Below are positions 36,181-45,497 of a stretch of 64,000 nt of DNA, in pieces. The stretch spans positions 62,001-126,000 of the forward strand of contig CBDDBH010000017.1 in NCBI GenBank assembly GCA_965225625.1, written 5' to 3'. Origin of the DNA: CBDDBH01 sp965225625 (GTDB lineage: Bacteria; Pseudomonadota; Gammaproteobacteria; JADZEE01). Below the pieces are notes generated by a model that was not told where the DNA came from, searched no databases, and saw nothing but the letters and a program-made list of their open reading frames with translations. Both the position numbers and the translations under genes were made by a program. Every line of letters begins with the position of its first letter. Position 1 is the first letter of the stretch.

Positions 36181-37323
36181 ATGACAATGATTATTGACGC
36201 CGATGCTCATATCGTGGAACCACAGGCAGTTTGGCAGGATTATGCGGACCCGGATCTTCACAATCCTATATCTCAGGATATTCTAAGCGGGCTCGATAAC
36301 GACAGTTGGGAACAGGTTATTTCCGATGCCGATGGGCGCGACTGGATTCAGATCAATACTTTTAATCCAAAGTCGATTGCCCCGATGTGCATCCCGGGCG
36401 GCCTGAGCGATGCCGAACGGGCTCACACCTTGACGTGGGATGATCTGCGGCCAGCGAGTTACGATCCGCACGTACGCATCGAAGAGATGGACGCGGTAGG
36501 CGTTGACGTATCGATGCTCTACCCTTCGCTGGGTTTATATTTTGGTAGCATTACCGATCCCGCGCTTGCTGCCGCAGCTTGCCGCGGTTACAACGACTGG
36601 ATGGCGGACTTCTGCCAACCGTATCCTGGCAGACTGTACAACGTTGCGCCTGTTCCTCTTCAGGGTGTTGATGAAGCGGTAATAGAGATGCGTCGCGTCG
36701 TAAAGGACCTTGGCGTGAAAGCCGTTACCATTCGCCCCAATCCCTATAATAATCGTCAGTTGTGCGACCCGGCGTACGGGCCATTCTGGGCCGAGGCCCA
36801 GGAGCTGGACTGTACGGTTGCCCTGCATAGTTCGGTAACCGGAGACATGCCCACCGTTGGGTTTGATCGCTACCGGGATTTCTTTCGGCGCATGGTGATA
36901 GCCCATCCGTTTGAGCAGCAGATGGCGTGCATGGATCTGATTTGCGGTGGCGTACTCGAGCAGTACCCCCGCTTGCGAGTGGCCATCGTGGAGACTGGCG
37001 CTGGCTGGCTTCCCTATTGGTTGGCTCGCCTGGATGAGTTTCACAGCAAGCTTGGCCGGATGCTGCCGCCGCTGTCGCTGAAACCGAGCGAATATTTCCA
37101 TCGGCAATGCTTTCTGGCGTGTGAACCGGATGATGTCGTGTTGAAATCAGTGGAGGCCCTGGGTATCGAGGATGTGCTGATGTGGGCCTCAGATTATCCG
37201 CACTTCGACTGCGGGGGCCCCAGGATCGTTGAAGAATTACGCGAGAGCTGTGAAGGTCTGCCGGCAAGCGTGCAAGGGAAAGTCTTGGGCGACAACGCAG
37301 CACGGTGCTATGGGCTGAATTGA
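36181..37323 (+). CDS. Amidohydrolase 2 (ACMSD-like) family protein
   Basis: This 380-residue TIM-barrel metal enzyme has the N-terminal DADAHIVEP (metal ligands), NDWMADFCQPYPGRL, the second His region (VALHSSV), and the C-terminal Asp in MWASDYPHFDCGGP. The family includes non-oxidative decarboxylases and hydratases of aromatic and ring-cleavage acids (ACMSD, 2,6-dihydroxybenzoate decarboxylase) alongside amidohydrolases. AAGGAGAGG precedes ATG 36181. A decarboxylase role in aromatic breakdown is plausible from context only. Confidence 0.83.
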   Translation: MTMIIDADAHIVEPQAVWQDYADPDLHNPISQDILSGLDNDSWEQVISDADGRDWIQINTFNPKSIAPMCIPGGLSDAERAHTLTWDDLRPASYDPHVRIEEMDAVGVDVSMLYPSLGLYFGSITDPALAAAACRGYNDWMADFCQPYPGRLYNVAPVPLQGVDEAVIEMRRVVKDLGVKAVTIRPNPYNNRQLCDPAYGPFWAEAQELDCTVALHSSVTGDMPTVGFDRYRDFFRRMVIAHPFEQQMACMDLICGGVLEQYPRLRVAIVETGAGWLPYWLARLDEFHSKLGRMLPPLSLKPSEYFHRQCFLACEPDDVVLKSVEALGIEDVLMWASDYPHFDCGGPRIVEELRESCEGLPASVQGKVLGDNAARCYGLN

Positions 37324-37348
37324 GCTGTTACAGCTTCAATCCACCCGG

Positions 37349-38692
37349 TCACATGAGAAACAATAAACCGGCCGAGAATACGAAGCCGGTGACCAGGCAG
37401 ATCACGCAGGTGTAGCCCATGATTTGGCGCAGACTCAACCCGGCGATGGCGAGCAGCGGTATTGCCCAGAACGGCTGCACCATGTTGGTCCATTGATCGC
37501 CGTAGGCAATGGCAAGCACGATATCGGCAGGATCGACCCCCATCGTCTGCGCGGCCTCGATGAAAATTGGCCCTTGCACGACCCATTGACCGCCGCCGGA
37601 CGGCACGAATATGTTGACCAGACCGCCGCTCAGGAACGCCATCAACGGCAGCGTCTCGGTCGATGCCACTGAGGCAAACCAGCCGGATATTATGGTGCCC
37701 AATCCCGAACTCTTAATGATCCCCATAATCCCCGCGTAGAACGGGAACTGGATCAGGATCGGCGCGACCGTCTTGCTAGCATTGAGAATGAGGCGCATGT
37801 AGTGCACGGCCGAGCGCGCCAGGATCAATCCGGCACATACGAACGTCCAGATTACGACGTTAAGGTTCAGATCGAATCCTGTGGTACTGAACCAACGCAC
37901 GAGATAGAGCACAAACAACAGCGCGATACTCAGGCTCAAGGCCCGTGATGACTCCAGCCGCAGGGCGAGTGTCAGCGGACGCTCCGCAGCGGCTGGAGGC
38001 TCAGCCTCATTCGGATCCTCGGTCCCCTTCAATTCGATGATTTCGTCATCTGCAGGATGCATGAGCGGGCAGACGAGGGTGATCACTGCGAGCGTGGCCA
38101 GCGCAAGCACTATGTTGGTGGCAGTGAAAATGGTCTCGGTGACCGGGATAATGCCAATCTCGGCTTCGAGCGGATGACCGGCAGTCGCGACGAACAACGG
38201 CGCCGATCCCGAATAACCCATGTGCCAGACGACGTTACCTGCGTAAGCCGAGGCGACCAGCAGCGGATAATGGATTCTCAGACCTCGCAGCATCGCCCGC
38301 TGCGCCACCTGTCGCGCCAGGATTGCGCCGACCACCAGACCGAGCGAGCCGGACACCAGGTTAGCCAGGCCGGCTATCGAAACCACCAGCGTGTAGGCTT
38401 GATAAGCAGATCGCGGCGTATCGCCGAGCCGGTTCAATAGTGCGCGCACGACGTCGGTATGCGCCAGTGCGTGGGCGACGATCATAGTCAGGCAGATCTG
38501 ATTGGTGAATGCCAGCAGGGCCGGCAGACCGCTGCCCCACGCATCGAGCGATTCACCTAAGGTGGTCGGTGTCAGCAGCAAGGCCATCACCAAGGTTACG
38601 TAGGTCAGCAGGATCGCGAAGATGAAGGGATCTGGATAGTAGCGCTCGACGAAAACGACGAAGGGTCGTGCAAGGACCTGGAATACGCGCAT
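37349..38692 (-). CDS. Short-chain fatty acid transporter, AtoE family
   Basis: This 447-residue inner-membrane carrier has about twelve hydrophobic segments and AtoE hallmarks: RPFVVFVERYYPDPFIFAILLTY at the start, NLVSGSLGLVVGAILARQV, and PSGGGQWVVQGPIFIEAA near the end. AtoE imports short-chain fatty acids such as butyrate or acetoacetate. A keto acid such as one from a ketone carboxylase would suit it, but the link is only proximity. It converges with the amidohydrolase gene. Confidence 0.88.
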   Translation of the reverse strand: MRVFQVLARPFVVFVERYYPDPFIFAILLTYVTLVMALLLTPTTLGESLDAWGSGLPALLAFTNQICLTMIVAHALAHTDVVRALLNRLGDTPRSAYQAYTLVVSIAGLANLVSGSLGLVVGAILARQVAQRAMLRGLRIHYPLLVASAYAGNVVWHMGYSGSAPLFVATAGHPLEAEIGIIPVTETIFTATNIVLALATLAVITLVCPLMHPADDEIIELKGTEDPNEAEPPAAAERPLTLALRLESSRALSLSIALLFVLYLVRWFSTTGFDLNLNVVIWTFVCAGLILARSAVHYMRLILNASKTVAPILIQFPFYAGIMGIIKSSGLGTIISGWFASVASTETLPLMAFLSGGLVNIFVPSGGGQWVVQGPIFIEAAQTMGVDPADIVLAIAYGDQWTNMVQPFWAIPLLAIAGLSLRQIMGYTCVICLVTGFVFSAGLLFLM

Positions 38693-38894
38693 TGATACCT
38701 CCCGGATCGATCGTTGTTTTTAGCAGCTCAGACTATCGCTGGGCTTTTGCGGTTGCAGGGCTCAGCTCTTTCGCCTCCGGCATGTAGAGTGTCGTCCGTA
38801 ACCGAAACCGCATGTATTGGAATGATGCCAAAGGCAGCAAACAACTAGCAACGACTAAAAAAAGTAGAATGTCGGTTTTTGCCGAATACGATGC

Positions 38895-40268
38895 ATGGAT
38901 GAGAATGCACTAGCAGCCCGCGAGAGCGGTTTGCAACCGGGTTTGAGCAAACGCCAGATCGTCATGATCGGTCTCGGCGGAGCGATTGGCACCGGTCTTT
39001 TCATGGGCTCCGGCATCGCCATTGGTTACGCTGGCCCGGCCGTCTTAATCAGTTATCTGATCGCGGCCGTCGTCGCCGTGATCATGGTGTTCAGCCTTTC
39101 AGAAATGGCCGTCGTTCATCCGACCGCCGGCTCCTTTGGCACCTACGCCGAGATGTATCTTGGCCCCTGGATGGGTTTCCTCGTGCGTTACACCTATTGG
39201 ATGGCGCAAGTCATTGCCATCGGTGGCGAAGCGGTCGCGGGTGGTCTTTACATGACCTACTGGTTTCCTGGATCTCCTGTGTGGCTCTGGTCCATCGGCT
39301 TTGCCTTGTCGCTTATCTATGTAAATTCACGCTCGGTGACAAATTTCGGCAGTTTCGAATATTGGTTTGCGCTGATAAAAGTTGTCGCTATCGTTATTTT
39401 CATCATCTTTGGTGTGGTTCATATCTTTGGTCTTGGTGTAGAGCCGGTCGGATTTGCCAATCTGACAGAGCTTGAGGGTGGATTCATGCCGCATGGCGTT
39501 GACGGTGTCTGGATGGCCGTCATCATGGCAATTTTTTCGTTTTACGGGATCGAGGTCATCGCCGTGACGTCCGGCGAAGCTAAGGATCCGGTAACCGCCA
39601 TTCCCGCCGCGCTGCGTACCATGGTCTTGCGCTTGCTCTTATTCTACGTTTTGGCGCTGACCATCATGGTGACCTTTATCCCGTGGACCGAGATAGGCGC
39701 GCACGTGGTGACGGAGAGCCCGTTCGTCAAACTATTCGATCATGTGGGCATCAGGTACGCAGCGGGGATCATGAATTTCGTGGTCCTCACGGCAGCGTTA
39801 TCCAGCATGAATACCAATATTTATCTTACTTCCCGAATGTTGTTTTCGCTTTCTCGAGGTCGCTATGCGCCGCAATTCCTGGGTCGGCTGAGCGCCAATG
39901 GCACCCCAGTATTCGCGACCATCGTCTCGGGCGTCTGCATTCTGCTTGCGGCTTCAATCTCAAAATTGACACCGTTTGCTTATAATTACCTGTTTGGCAT
40001 TGCGCTATTCGGTGGACTGAGCGTTTGGATGATTATTTTGTTCAGTCACTTGAGTTTTAGACGCCGGCATAAAGCGAGCGATCTGCCGGTGCGGATGCCG
40101 CTGTTTCCGTACATGCAGATCCTGGGTATTGTGCTTCTGGCCGCTATCTTGATTACCATGGGACTGGACACGGAATTCTGGAACATCTCGTGGATCGTTG
40201 GCGTTCCGTGGATGATATGCGTTTCGTGTGCCTATCTTATTTGGAAGCGGTTTAATTCGTCGCCGTGA
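38895..40268 (+). CDS. APC-superfamily amino acid permease, GabP/AnsP group
   Basis: This 457-residue inner-membrane transporter has about twelve segments, with the group signature SKRQIVMIGLGGAIGTGLFMGSG near the N-terminus and FYGIEVIAVTSGEAKDP at about 213-229. The family symports amino acids or related amines such as GABA with protons. The start (ATG 38895) has no strong ribosome-binding site. A hydrolase gene follows 35 bp downstream in the same direction. Confidence 0.87.
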   Translation: MDENALAARESGLQPGLSKRQIVMIGLGGAIGTGLFMGSGIAIGYAGPAVLISYLIAAVVAVIMVFSLSEMAVVHPTAGSFGTYAEMYLGPWMGFLVRYTYWMAQVIAIGGEAVAGGLYMTYWFPGSPVWLWSIGFALSLIYVNSRSVTNFGSFEYWFALIKVVAIVIFIIFGVVHIFGLGVEPVGFANLTELEGGFMPHGVDGVWMAVIMAIFSFYGIEVIAVTSGEAKDPVTAIPAALRTMVLRLLLFYVLALTIMVTFIPWTEIGAHVVTESPFVKLFDHVGIRYAAGIMNFVVLTAALSSMNTNIYLTSRMLFSLSRGRYAPQFLGRLSANGTPVFATIVSGVCILLAASISKLTPFAYNYLFGIALFGGLSVWMIILFSHLSFRRRHKASDLPVRMPLFPYMQILGIVLLAAILITMGLDTEFWNISWIVGVPWMICVSCAYLIWKRFNSSP

Positions 40269-40303
40269 GGTTGCGGCTAAATTTATAGTGAGTGAGAAGA
40301 ATA

Positions 40304-41140
40304 ATGGCTGAACTAACGCAGGAAAATACCAGCCGTTTCATCCAGGCGGGTGAGTATCGTTTGCATTACAACGAAGCAGGTAGCGGTGCGCCCTTGATTT
40401 TCTTACACGGGTCGGGCCCCGGCGCGACGAGTTGGAGCAATTTCGTTCAAAACTTCGGTTTTTTTACTGAGCATTATCATGTTTATCTGGTCGATCAGCC
40501 GGGTTATGGAGAATCAGATACCGTTTTGATCGGTGCCGATACGACACGGCCTCAAGTGAACTCAAGCGCGGTAAGCGACTTTATGGATGCGTTGGGGTTG
40601 GAAAAGGCAAGTATGGTTGGCAATTCGATGGGAGGATCTACGGTGCTGAGTCTCGCCGTGGATCATCCGGACAAGATCGACAAGATAATTCTGATGGGCT
40701 CGGGTGGGGCAGGTGCGTTCATGTTTACGCCAATGCCCACCGAAGGATTGAAATTGCGTGATGCGTCGTTCCAGCAGCCGTCGATCGACAGCATTCGCGC
40801 ATTTATCGAAGTGATGGTTTACGACGCCTCGTTTCTGACCGATGAATTACTGCAACAGCGGTATGACTCAATGATGGTGAATCCCAAGCACATCGACAAT
40901 TTCAACAATTCGAACGCGGCGCAGCGCGCTATGGCGGCGCAACTTCCATCGATTAAAGCGCAGACTCTGCTGATCCATGGCCGCAACGATCGGGTAGTGC
41001 CTTACGAATCGAGTCTGCGATTGTTAGCTGCGATACCCAATTCACGTTTGCATCTTTTTAACCAATGTGGCCATTGGACCCAGTATGAGAAAGCGGCCGA
41101 ATTCAATCGTCTGGTGCTCGATTTCCTTCAGCACGATTGA
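40304..41140 (+). CDS. Alpha/beta hydrolase, meta-cleavage product (C-C bond) hydrolase type
   Basis: This 278-residue enzyme has FLHGSGPGATSWSNF (oxyanion region), nucleophile GNSMGGS (S108), acid HGRNDRVVP and His NQCGHWTQYE. The HGSGPGA and GNSMGG words are those of BphD/HsaD, which cleave ring-fission products of biphenyl or steroids. No extradiol dioxygenase is adjacent, so its substrate could come from elsewhere. GAGAAG precedes ATG 40304. Confidence 0.82.
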   Translation: MAELTQENTSRFIQAGEYRLHYNEAGSGAPLIFLHGSGPGATSWSNFVQNFGFFTEHYHVYLVDQPGYGESDTVLIGADTTRPQVNSSAVSDFMDALGLEKASMVGNSMGGSTVLSLAVDHPDKIDKIILMGSGGAGAFMFTPMPTEGLKLRDASFQQPSIDSIRAFIEVMVYDASFLTDELLQQRYDSMMVNPKHIDNFNNSNAAQRAMAAQLPSIKAQTLLIHGRNDRVVPYESSLRLLAAIPNSRLHLFNQCGHWTQYEKAAEFNRLVLDFLQHD

Positions 41141-41179
41141 ATTTTGATTGTGCGGGCATCAGAAGGACACCGTTCTTAA

Positions 41180-41217
41180 AAATGTGTATCTGACCCCAGT
41201 TTTTGACCCCAGTTTTT
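41180..41217 (+). repeat. Dispersed 19-bp repeat, left copy, with tandem 13-bp duplication
   Basis: Bases 41180-41198 (aaatgtgtatctgacccca) are the exact reverse complement of 43432-43450; with flanking bases the match is 22 of 23. Here the second half (gaccccagttttt) is repeated in tandem at 41192-41204 and 41205-41217. The pair brackets the dehydrogenase and TfdA genes. The wording resembles extragenic repeats found near REP-associated transposases, which is recollection, not search. Confidence 0.55.
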
Positions 41218-41223
41218 GCGTCG

Positions 41224-42282
41224 CTATCGATTTGGGCCCCGGTGCATCGAAACGGGTTGCCAACGTTGCAGCGGGCTGCGCGGCAGCACTTGTGGATTAA
41301 CACAACTCATTGGCCAGCGCCCGCTCAGTGCCAGGGCGACTTCGCGCGCTGCGCGTCGGCGGGTTTCGATTCGCATCCGCGTCGATGCCGACGCGGAGTG
41401 GGGCGTAAGCAGCACATTCTCCATCGTCCGCAATGGACTGTCTTTTTCAGGCGGCTCTTTTTCGGTCACGTCTAGTGCTGCGCCCGCAATCTCGCCGTCT
41501 TGCAGGGCTTTAATCAGCGCCTGTTCATCAATTAGCGGTCCACGCGAAGTATTGATAATTCGAGCTGTCGGTTTCATTGCCTTGAAGTGGTCGGCACCCA
41601 ACAGGTGTCGGGTCTCCGAATTGTCTGGCGCGTGAATGGATAGGTAGTCTGAACGCTCGATTAGTTCACGGAAATTGACCGGCTCAACACCCTCACCAGT
41701 CATCTTCAATTCACTGACGTAAGGGTCGTGTGCGATTACATGTATGCCGAACGGTTTTGCCCTGCGAGCCACTGCGCTGCCCACATTACCGAATCCCAAC
41801 AGACCGAGCGTCTCACCCCACAGCCGCGGGATCGCACTCGGGACAGGCCGCATCTCAAACCAACGGCCTTCCTCGCAGAATCGCATCATCGTTTTCAGCA
41901 ATTTGCTCTGCGCCAGCAGAAACATCATCGTATGGTCCGCCACCTCCTCAATGAAGATGTCGGGGGTGTTCGTGACGACGATTCCGTGCTCAGTTGCCGC
42001 TTCAACATCGACCATATCCACGCCTATGCTGCCCACCCCTATAACGACGCATTTGTTTAGTTGTTCAATCGCATTGCGTCGAATCGGCACTCCCCAGGAT
42101 GTCAGGATGGCATCGGCGTCGCGGGCTAATTCGATGAATTTGTCCTCGTCAAAGTCGTCCGACTCGATCAATTCGGCACCAATCGCCGACAATAATTCCA
42201 GCTCAATCTCGTAGCGTTTTGCGATATTTTGGTTCTTCGCGATCCCGGACAGTTGGATGAGAACTTTTTTGGCATCAGACAT
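41224..42282 (-). CDS. D-isomer-specific 2-hydroxyacid dehydrogenase
   Basis: This NAD(P)-dependent dehydrogenase of 352 residues has the Rossmann motif LGLLGFGNVGSAVARRAKPFG and catalytic Arg (NTSRGPLID), Glu (DVTEKEPPEKD) and His (LTPHSAS). It reduces 2-oxo acids or oxidises D-2-hydroxy acids; phosphoglycerate, glyoxylate and CtBP-type relatives share this set. The last 18 residues (after VNPQVLPR) look unlike the family and are encoded beside the repeat, so the natural C-terminus may have been altered. ATG 42282; frame open to 42306. Divergent from TfdA. Confidence 0.85.
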   Translation of the reverse strand: MSDAKKVLIQLSGIAKNQNIAKRYEIELELLSAIGAELIESDDFDEDKFIELARDADAILTSWGVPIRRNAIEQLNKCVVIGVGSIGVDMVDVEAATEHGIVVTNTPDIFIEEVADHTMMFLLAQSKLLKTMMRFCEEGRWFEMRPVPSAIPRLWGETLGLLGFGNVGSAVARRAKPFGIHVIAHDPYVSELKMTGEGVEPVNFRELIERSDYLSIHAPDNSETRHLLGADHFKAMKPTARIINTSRGPLIDEQALIKALQDGEIAGAALDVTEKEPPEKDSPLRTMENVLLTPHSASASTRMRIETRRRAAREVALALSGRWPMSCVNPQVLPRSPLQRWQPVSMHRGPNR

Positions 42283-42561
42283 GGTGGATGGCAGCATAAG
42301 AGCCATGTTCGGTAAAGTCTACGGCTGAGAATGGTGGGCGTGACTCCAATTTTCTTATTCCGTTCATGTCGAGGAACTGCGCGCGGAAGTCTGATCAGAG
42401 GACGTGTTATGCAACCCACCTGTCAGCATGATGCGGAGTTATGAGAGGAAATGGTAGGTAAGACTATGGCCAGCAAGCTTAACTCTGGGTCTCGCGAGAA
42501 CGGAGGAGTTCGTACCCCTGAATTTATCGCCGACCAATTACAGGCTCGATATACTAGTCGC

Positions 42562-43425
42562 ATGAATTCTCTTCCCTGCGATCCGCTTCATCCTCTGTTC
42601 GCTGCCGAAGTCCGGGGCGTTGATTTACGCGAAGCAACCGAAGGAGCATTAAGCAAACAGATAGAGCAGGCGATGGACCAATATGCTGTTCTCGTTTTTC
42701 GCGACCAGACGCTGACAGAATCCGAGCAGATGGCATTTACGCGCGCGCTCGGGCCGGTCGATATGGGTTTGCTCAAGGTGCTGCAACCCAAGAGCCGCTT
42801 CAAGGAACCGGGGATGATCGATATCTCGAATGTCGATCTCGACAACCACGTACGCGAGCGGGACGACCCTCGACTGCTCGGCCTGTTGGCCAACCAACTG
42901 TGGCATAGCGACAGCTCCTTCAAGCAACCATCGGCCAAGTATTCCATCCTGCAGGCCCGTGTCATTACCGAGAAAGCAGGCGAAACCGAGTTTGGCGATA
43001 TGCGCGCTGCTTACGACGCGTTGCCTGAAGAACTTGCCGCCGAGGTCCAGGAACTTGTCGCTGAGCACTCAGCTTTTCATTCGCGCAAGCAACTCGACGA
43101 TAGTCCGTATACGGAACAGGATCTCGCCGACTTTCCGCCGGTTCAATGGCCGGTCGTGCGCATCCATCCGGGCTCGAAGAGAAAAATGCTGTTCATCGGC
43201 GCGCACGCCGCTCGGATTACTGACCGTTCGGTCCCGGAAGGACGGCTGTTGCTGGCTGAGCTGCTGGAGCACTCGACCCAACCGCAATTTGTCTACCGAC
43301 ATAAGTGGCGTTCGCAAGACCTTGTGATATGGGACAATCGCGCGGTTCTGCATCGTGGGCTTCGCTACGATCTGACGCAGCGGCGCGAATTGCGGCGCAG
43401 CACAGTCGAGGACAGTCACGCCTGA
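42562..43425 (+). CDS. TauD/TfdA family Fe(II)/2-oxoglutarate dioxygenase
   Basis: This 287-residue enzyme has the iron ligands in LWHSDSSFKQP (HxD) and WDNRAVLHRGLRYD (His), and Arg residues (LTQRRELRRSTVE) that bind 2-oxoglutarate. LHPLFAAEVRGVDLRE at the start is the usual family opening. The group cleaves 2,4-D, taurine, alkyl sulfates and similar ether or sulfonate compounds by hydroxylation. ATG 42562 fits the family; in-frame ATGs at 42451 and 42466 would add 32-37 residues. Its divergent partner could reduce the resulting glyoxylate or oxo acid, by inference. Confidence 0.85.
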   Translation: MNSLPCDPLHPLFAAEVRGVDLREATEGALSKQIEQAMDQYAVLVFRDQTLTESEQMAFTRALGPVDMGLLKVLQPKSRFKEPGMIDISNVDLDNHVRERDDPRLLGLLANQLWHSDSSFKQPSAKYSILQARVITEKAGETEFGDMRAAYDALPEELAAEVQELVAEHSAFHSRKQLDDSPYTEQDLADFPPVQWPVVRIHPGSKRKMLFIGAHAARITDRSVPEGRLLLAELLEHSTQPQFVYRHKWRSQDLVIWDNRAVLHRGLRYDLTQRRELRRSTVEDSHA

Positions 43426-43431
43426 ATAAAT

Positions 43432-43450
43432 TGGGGTCAGATACACATTT
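43432..43450 (-). repeat. Dispersed 19-bp repeat, right copy
   Basis: tggggtcagatacacattt is the exact reverse complement of 41180-41198. It begins 6 bases after the TfdA stop and lies just upstream of the Rid gene's ribosome-binding site. The sequence ttataaaaa right after it could serve as a -10 element for that gene. Confidence 0.55.
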
Positions 43451-43475
43451 CCGTTATAAAAATAGGGGAAGCACC

Positions 43476-43994
43476 GTGAGCCATGCGCCGACGAAATCCA
43501 AATCCGCTCTAGTCACTATCCTGCTTATCGTCATTCTGGGACTAATCTCGACGATGCTGCCGGCTGCTGAGCCGGGTACCACGACCAAGCTCATTAGTGA
43601 ATACGCGGAATCTTATCCGCACTACGGAGTATCCGAATCCGTCCGGGCGGGTGATTTCATCTTCATCGGCGGGATCATCGCTACCGATAGAAGCGGTGCG
43701 GTTATTGCACCAAATGACGGCGCTGCCCAGGCCAAAGTGGTATACGACCGAATTAAAATCATCCTTGAGGCGCACGGTGCGAGCTTCAGGAATGTAGTCA
43801 GCGAAACAATCTACCTCACCGACTGGGATCGCTATTTGGCGGGCGCTGAAATCCGCAAGAAGTATTTCTACGACGACGGCGCCGAGTTCGCATCCGCTGT
43901 TGGTCAAGAGGTCGTCAGCCTTGTATTACCGGGCCTGGTGATCGAAGTTCAAATGGTCGCCTACGTGGGCGAGAATAAACTGGTCGGTGAATGA
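43476..43994 (+). CDS. Rid (YjgF/YER057c) family protein with signal sequence
   Basis: This protein of 172 residues has a Rid core (about 45-170; IIATDRSGAVIAPNDGAAQAK, VVSETIYLTDWDRY, LVLPGLVIEVQMVAYV) preceded by a hydrophobic leader (KSALVTILLIVILGLISTMLPAAEP). Cytosolic Rid proteins deaminate reactive enamine/imine intermediates; the RidA-type Arg site is not clearly present, so another Rid subfamily is likely. GTG 43476 with AGGGGAA upstream is preferred; the frame is open into the TfdA gene but that part is out of family. Export of a Rid protein is unusual. Confidence 0.72.
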   Translation: MSHAPTKSKSALVTILLIVILGLISTMLPAAEPGTTTKLISEYAESYPHYGVSESVRAGDFIFIGGIIATDRSGAVIAPNDGAAQAKVVYDRIKIILEAHGASFRNVVSETIYLTDWDRYLAGAEIRKKYFYDDGAEFASAVGQEVVSLVLPGLVIEVQMVAYVGENKLVGE

Positions 43995-44063
43995 AACGTC
44001 TAAGTCTGCAACGCTGGCCTTAAGATCAACGCCGAGTTGGCCACGGTTGTTTGAGCGCAAGCG

Positions 44064-45458
44064 TCAGTTCGGGTGGCGCTCTCGCCAGAGGGTTTCCCGC
44101 TCGTAGGTGTTGCCAACCCGGCACAGCAGCGCTTCGCTTAAGTGTCTGCCCACGAATTGAATACTTTGCGGCAAACCGTCCTCGGAAAATCCGCAAGGCA
44201 GCGAGAGCGTAGGACTTCCGCTGAAGTCGAAGCGCGCAGTGAATAGAAAAATGTTGCGCTCAGTTAGCGCCATGACTTCCTGCAATGGTCCGTATAGCTT
44301 CTGCGGCGGGGCAACATAAGCAGTTTCCGGCATCGTTGGACAGGCAACGACATCAACGTGTTCGAAGACCTCGTTTAGCTCGCCTTTAAATGCTTGTCTG
44401 CGCTGATGCGCGAGCGCGTATTGCGCGCCGGTGACGCCGCTTCCAGTTTCGAGGATCTGACGGAAGAATGGTCCGTAGTCATCGGCGCGCTCGGGAAACC
44501 AATCACGGTGCGCCAGCGCGGCTTCCGTACAGGTGAGGTGGCGCCAGGCCATGGCGTCTACGTCCGGGATCTGTACATCAATGATTTCAGCGCCCAACTG
44601 TTCTAATACGCCAATGGCGGTTTCTACCGCGGCGAACGTGTCCTCGGCGACTCCCTCGCTTGCATAGTGACGATCAAAGCCAATGCGCAAGCCCCGCACA
44701 CCTTGCTTGATGCCGTCCAACATGGCAGGCACCGGGTCGCGCAGCGAGGTTGGGTCGTGCGGATCGTGTCCTGCAATTGCTTCCAGCAGGAGTGCTGCGT
44801 CCTGACTGGAACGGGCCAGTGGTCCAATGTGATCCAGCGTCTCGGCCAGCGGTAGAATGCCGTACCTGCTGACTCGGCCATAGGTTGGTTTCAGTCCGAC
44901 GACGCCGCAGCACGCAGCAGGGAAGCGGATCGAACCGCCCGTGTCACTACCCAGGGCGCCAAAGCACAGTCCCGCCGCGGTCGCCACGCCGGAGCCGCTT
45001 GATGACGCGCCGGCCCAACGCTCGGCGTCCCACGGATTTACCGGTACGGCAAAATCGGGGTTGTAACCGCCCATCGCGCCCTCGGTAAGATTGAGCTTGC
45101 CCAGCAATATTGCACCTTTTTCGACGAGTTTTGATATGACCGTGGCATCGTAGTCCGGTATGTGGTCCTTCAATACCGCCGACCCGCCCATGGTGCGCGT
45201 ACCCTTGGTATAGCAAAGATCCTTTACCGCGATGGGAACCCCGTGCAACGGCCCGCGATAGCGGCCGGCGGAGATCTCAGCTTCGGCCTGCTGTGCCGCC
45301 TGCAGGGCCTGATCGACCATAACAGTCGCATAACTGCATAATTCGCCATCGCGCTCGGCGATTCTATCCAGCAGCGCCCGGGTGACCTCGACGGGGGAGA
45401 CTTGCTGAGACTGCAGCAGCTCGGCAAGCGCGGTAATAGTCAGATAATGAAGTTGCAC
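44064..45458 (-). CDS. Amidase signature family protein (GatA-like)
   Basis: This 464-residue amidase has the catalytic Lys in VPIAVKDLCYT, the cis-Ser in AGASSSGSGVATAAG and the nucleophile Ser in GSDTGGSIRFPAACCG. The family hydrolyses aliphatic, aryl or heterocyclic carboxamides, or acts as GatA. No GatB or GatC is near, so a catabolic role is more likely. It starts with GTG 45458, 39 bp after the downstream Rieske gene on the same strand, and closes a long run of catabolic genes. Confidence 0.85.
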   Translation of the reverse strand: MQLHYLTITALAELLQSQQVSPVEVTRALLDRIAERDGELCSYATVMVDQALQAAQQAEAEISAGRYRGPLHGVPIAVKDLCYTKGTRTMGGSAVLKDHIPDYDATVISKLVEKGAILLGKLNLTEGAMGGYNPDFAVPVNPWDAERWAGASSSGSGVATAAGLCFGALGSDTGGSIRFPAACCGVVGLKPTYGRVSRYGILPLAETLDHIGPLARSSQDAALLLEAIAGHDPHDPTSLRDPVPAMLDGIKQGVRGLRIGFDRHYASEGVAEDTFAAVETAIGVLEQLGAEIIDVQIPDVDAMAWRHLTCTEAALAHRDWFPERADDYGPFFRQILETGSGVTGAQYALAHQRRQAFKGELNEVFEHVDVVACPTMPETAYVAPPQKLYGPLQEVMALTERNIFLFTARFDFSGSPTLSLPCGFSEDGLPQSIQFVGRHLSEALLCRVGNTYERETLWRERHPN

Positions 45459-45497
45459 GCTCTCGTGGAAAGCCAGGCCGACAATGGCCGATAGTTT

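Noticed and set aside
42451..42561. N-terminal extension of TfdA from ATG 42451 or 42466
   Set aside because: The added 32-37 residues are not family-like and neither ATG has well-spaced Shine-Dalgarno sequence; kept as alternative only.
44064..45458. GatA subunit of tRNA amidotransferase
   Set aside because: No gatB/gatC nearby and the gene is in a catabolic operon; general amidase is more likely.
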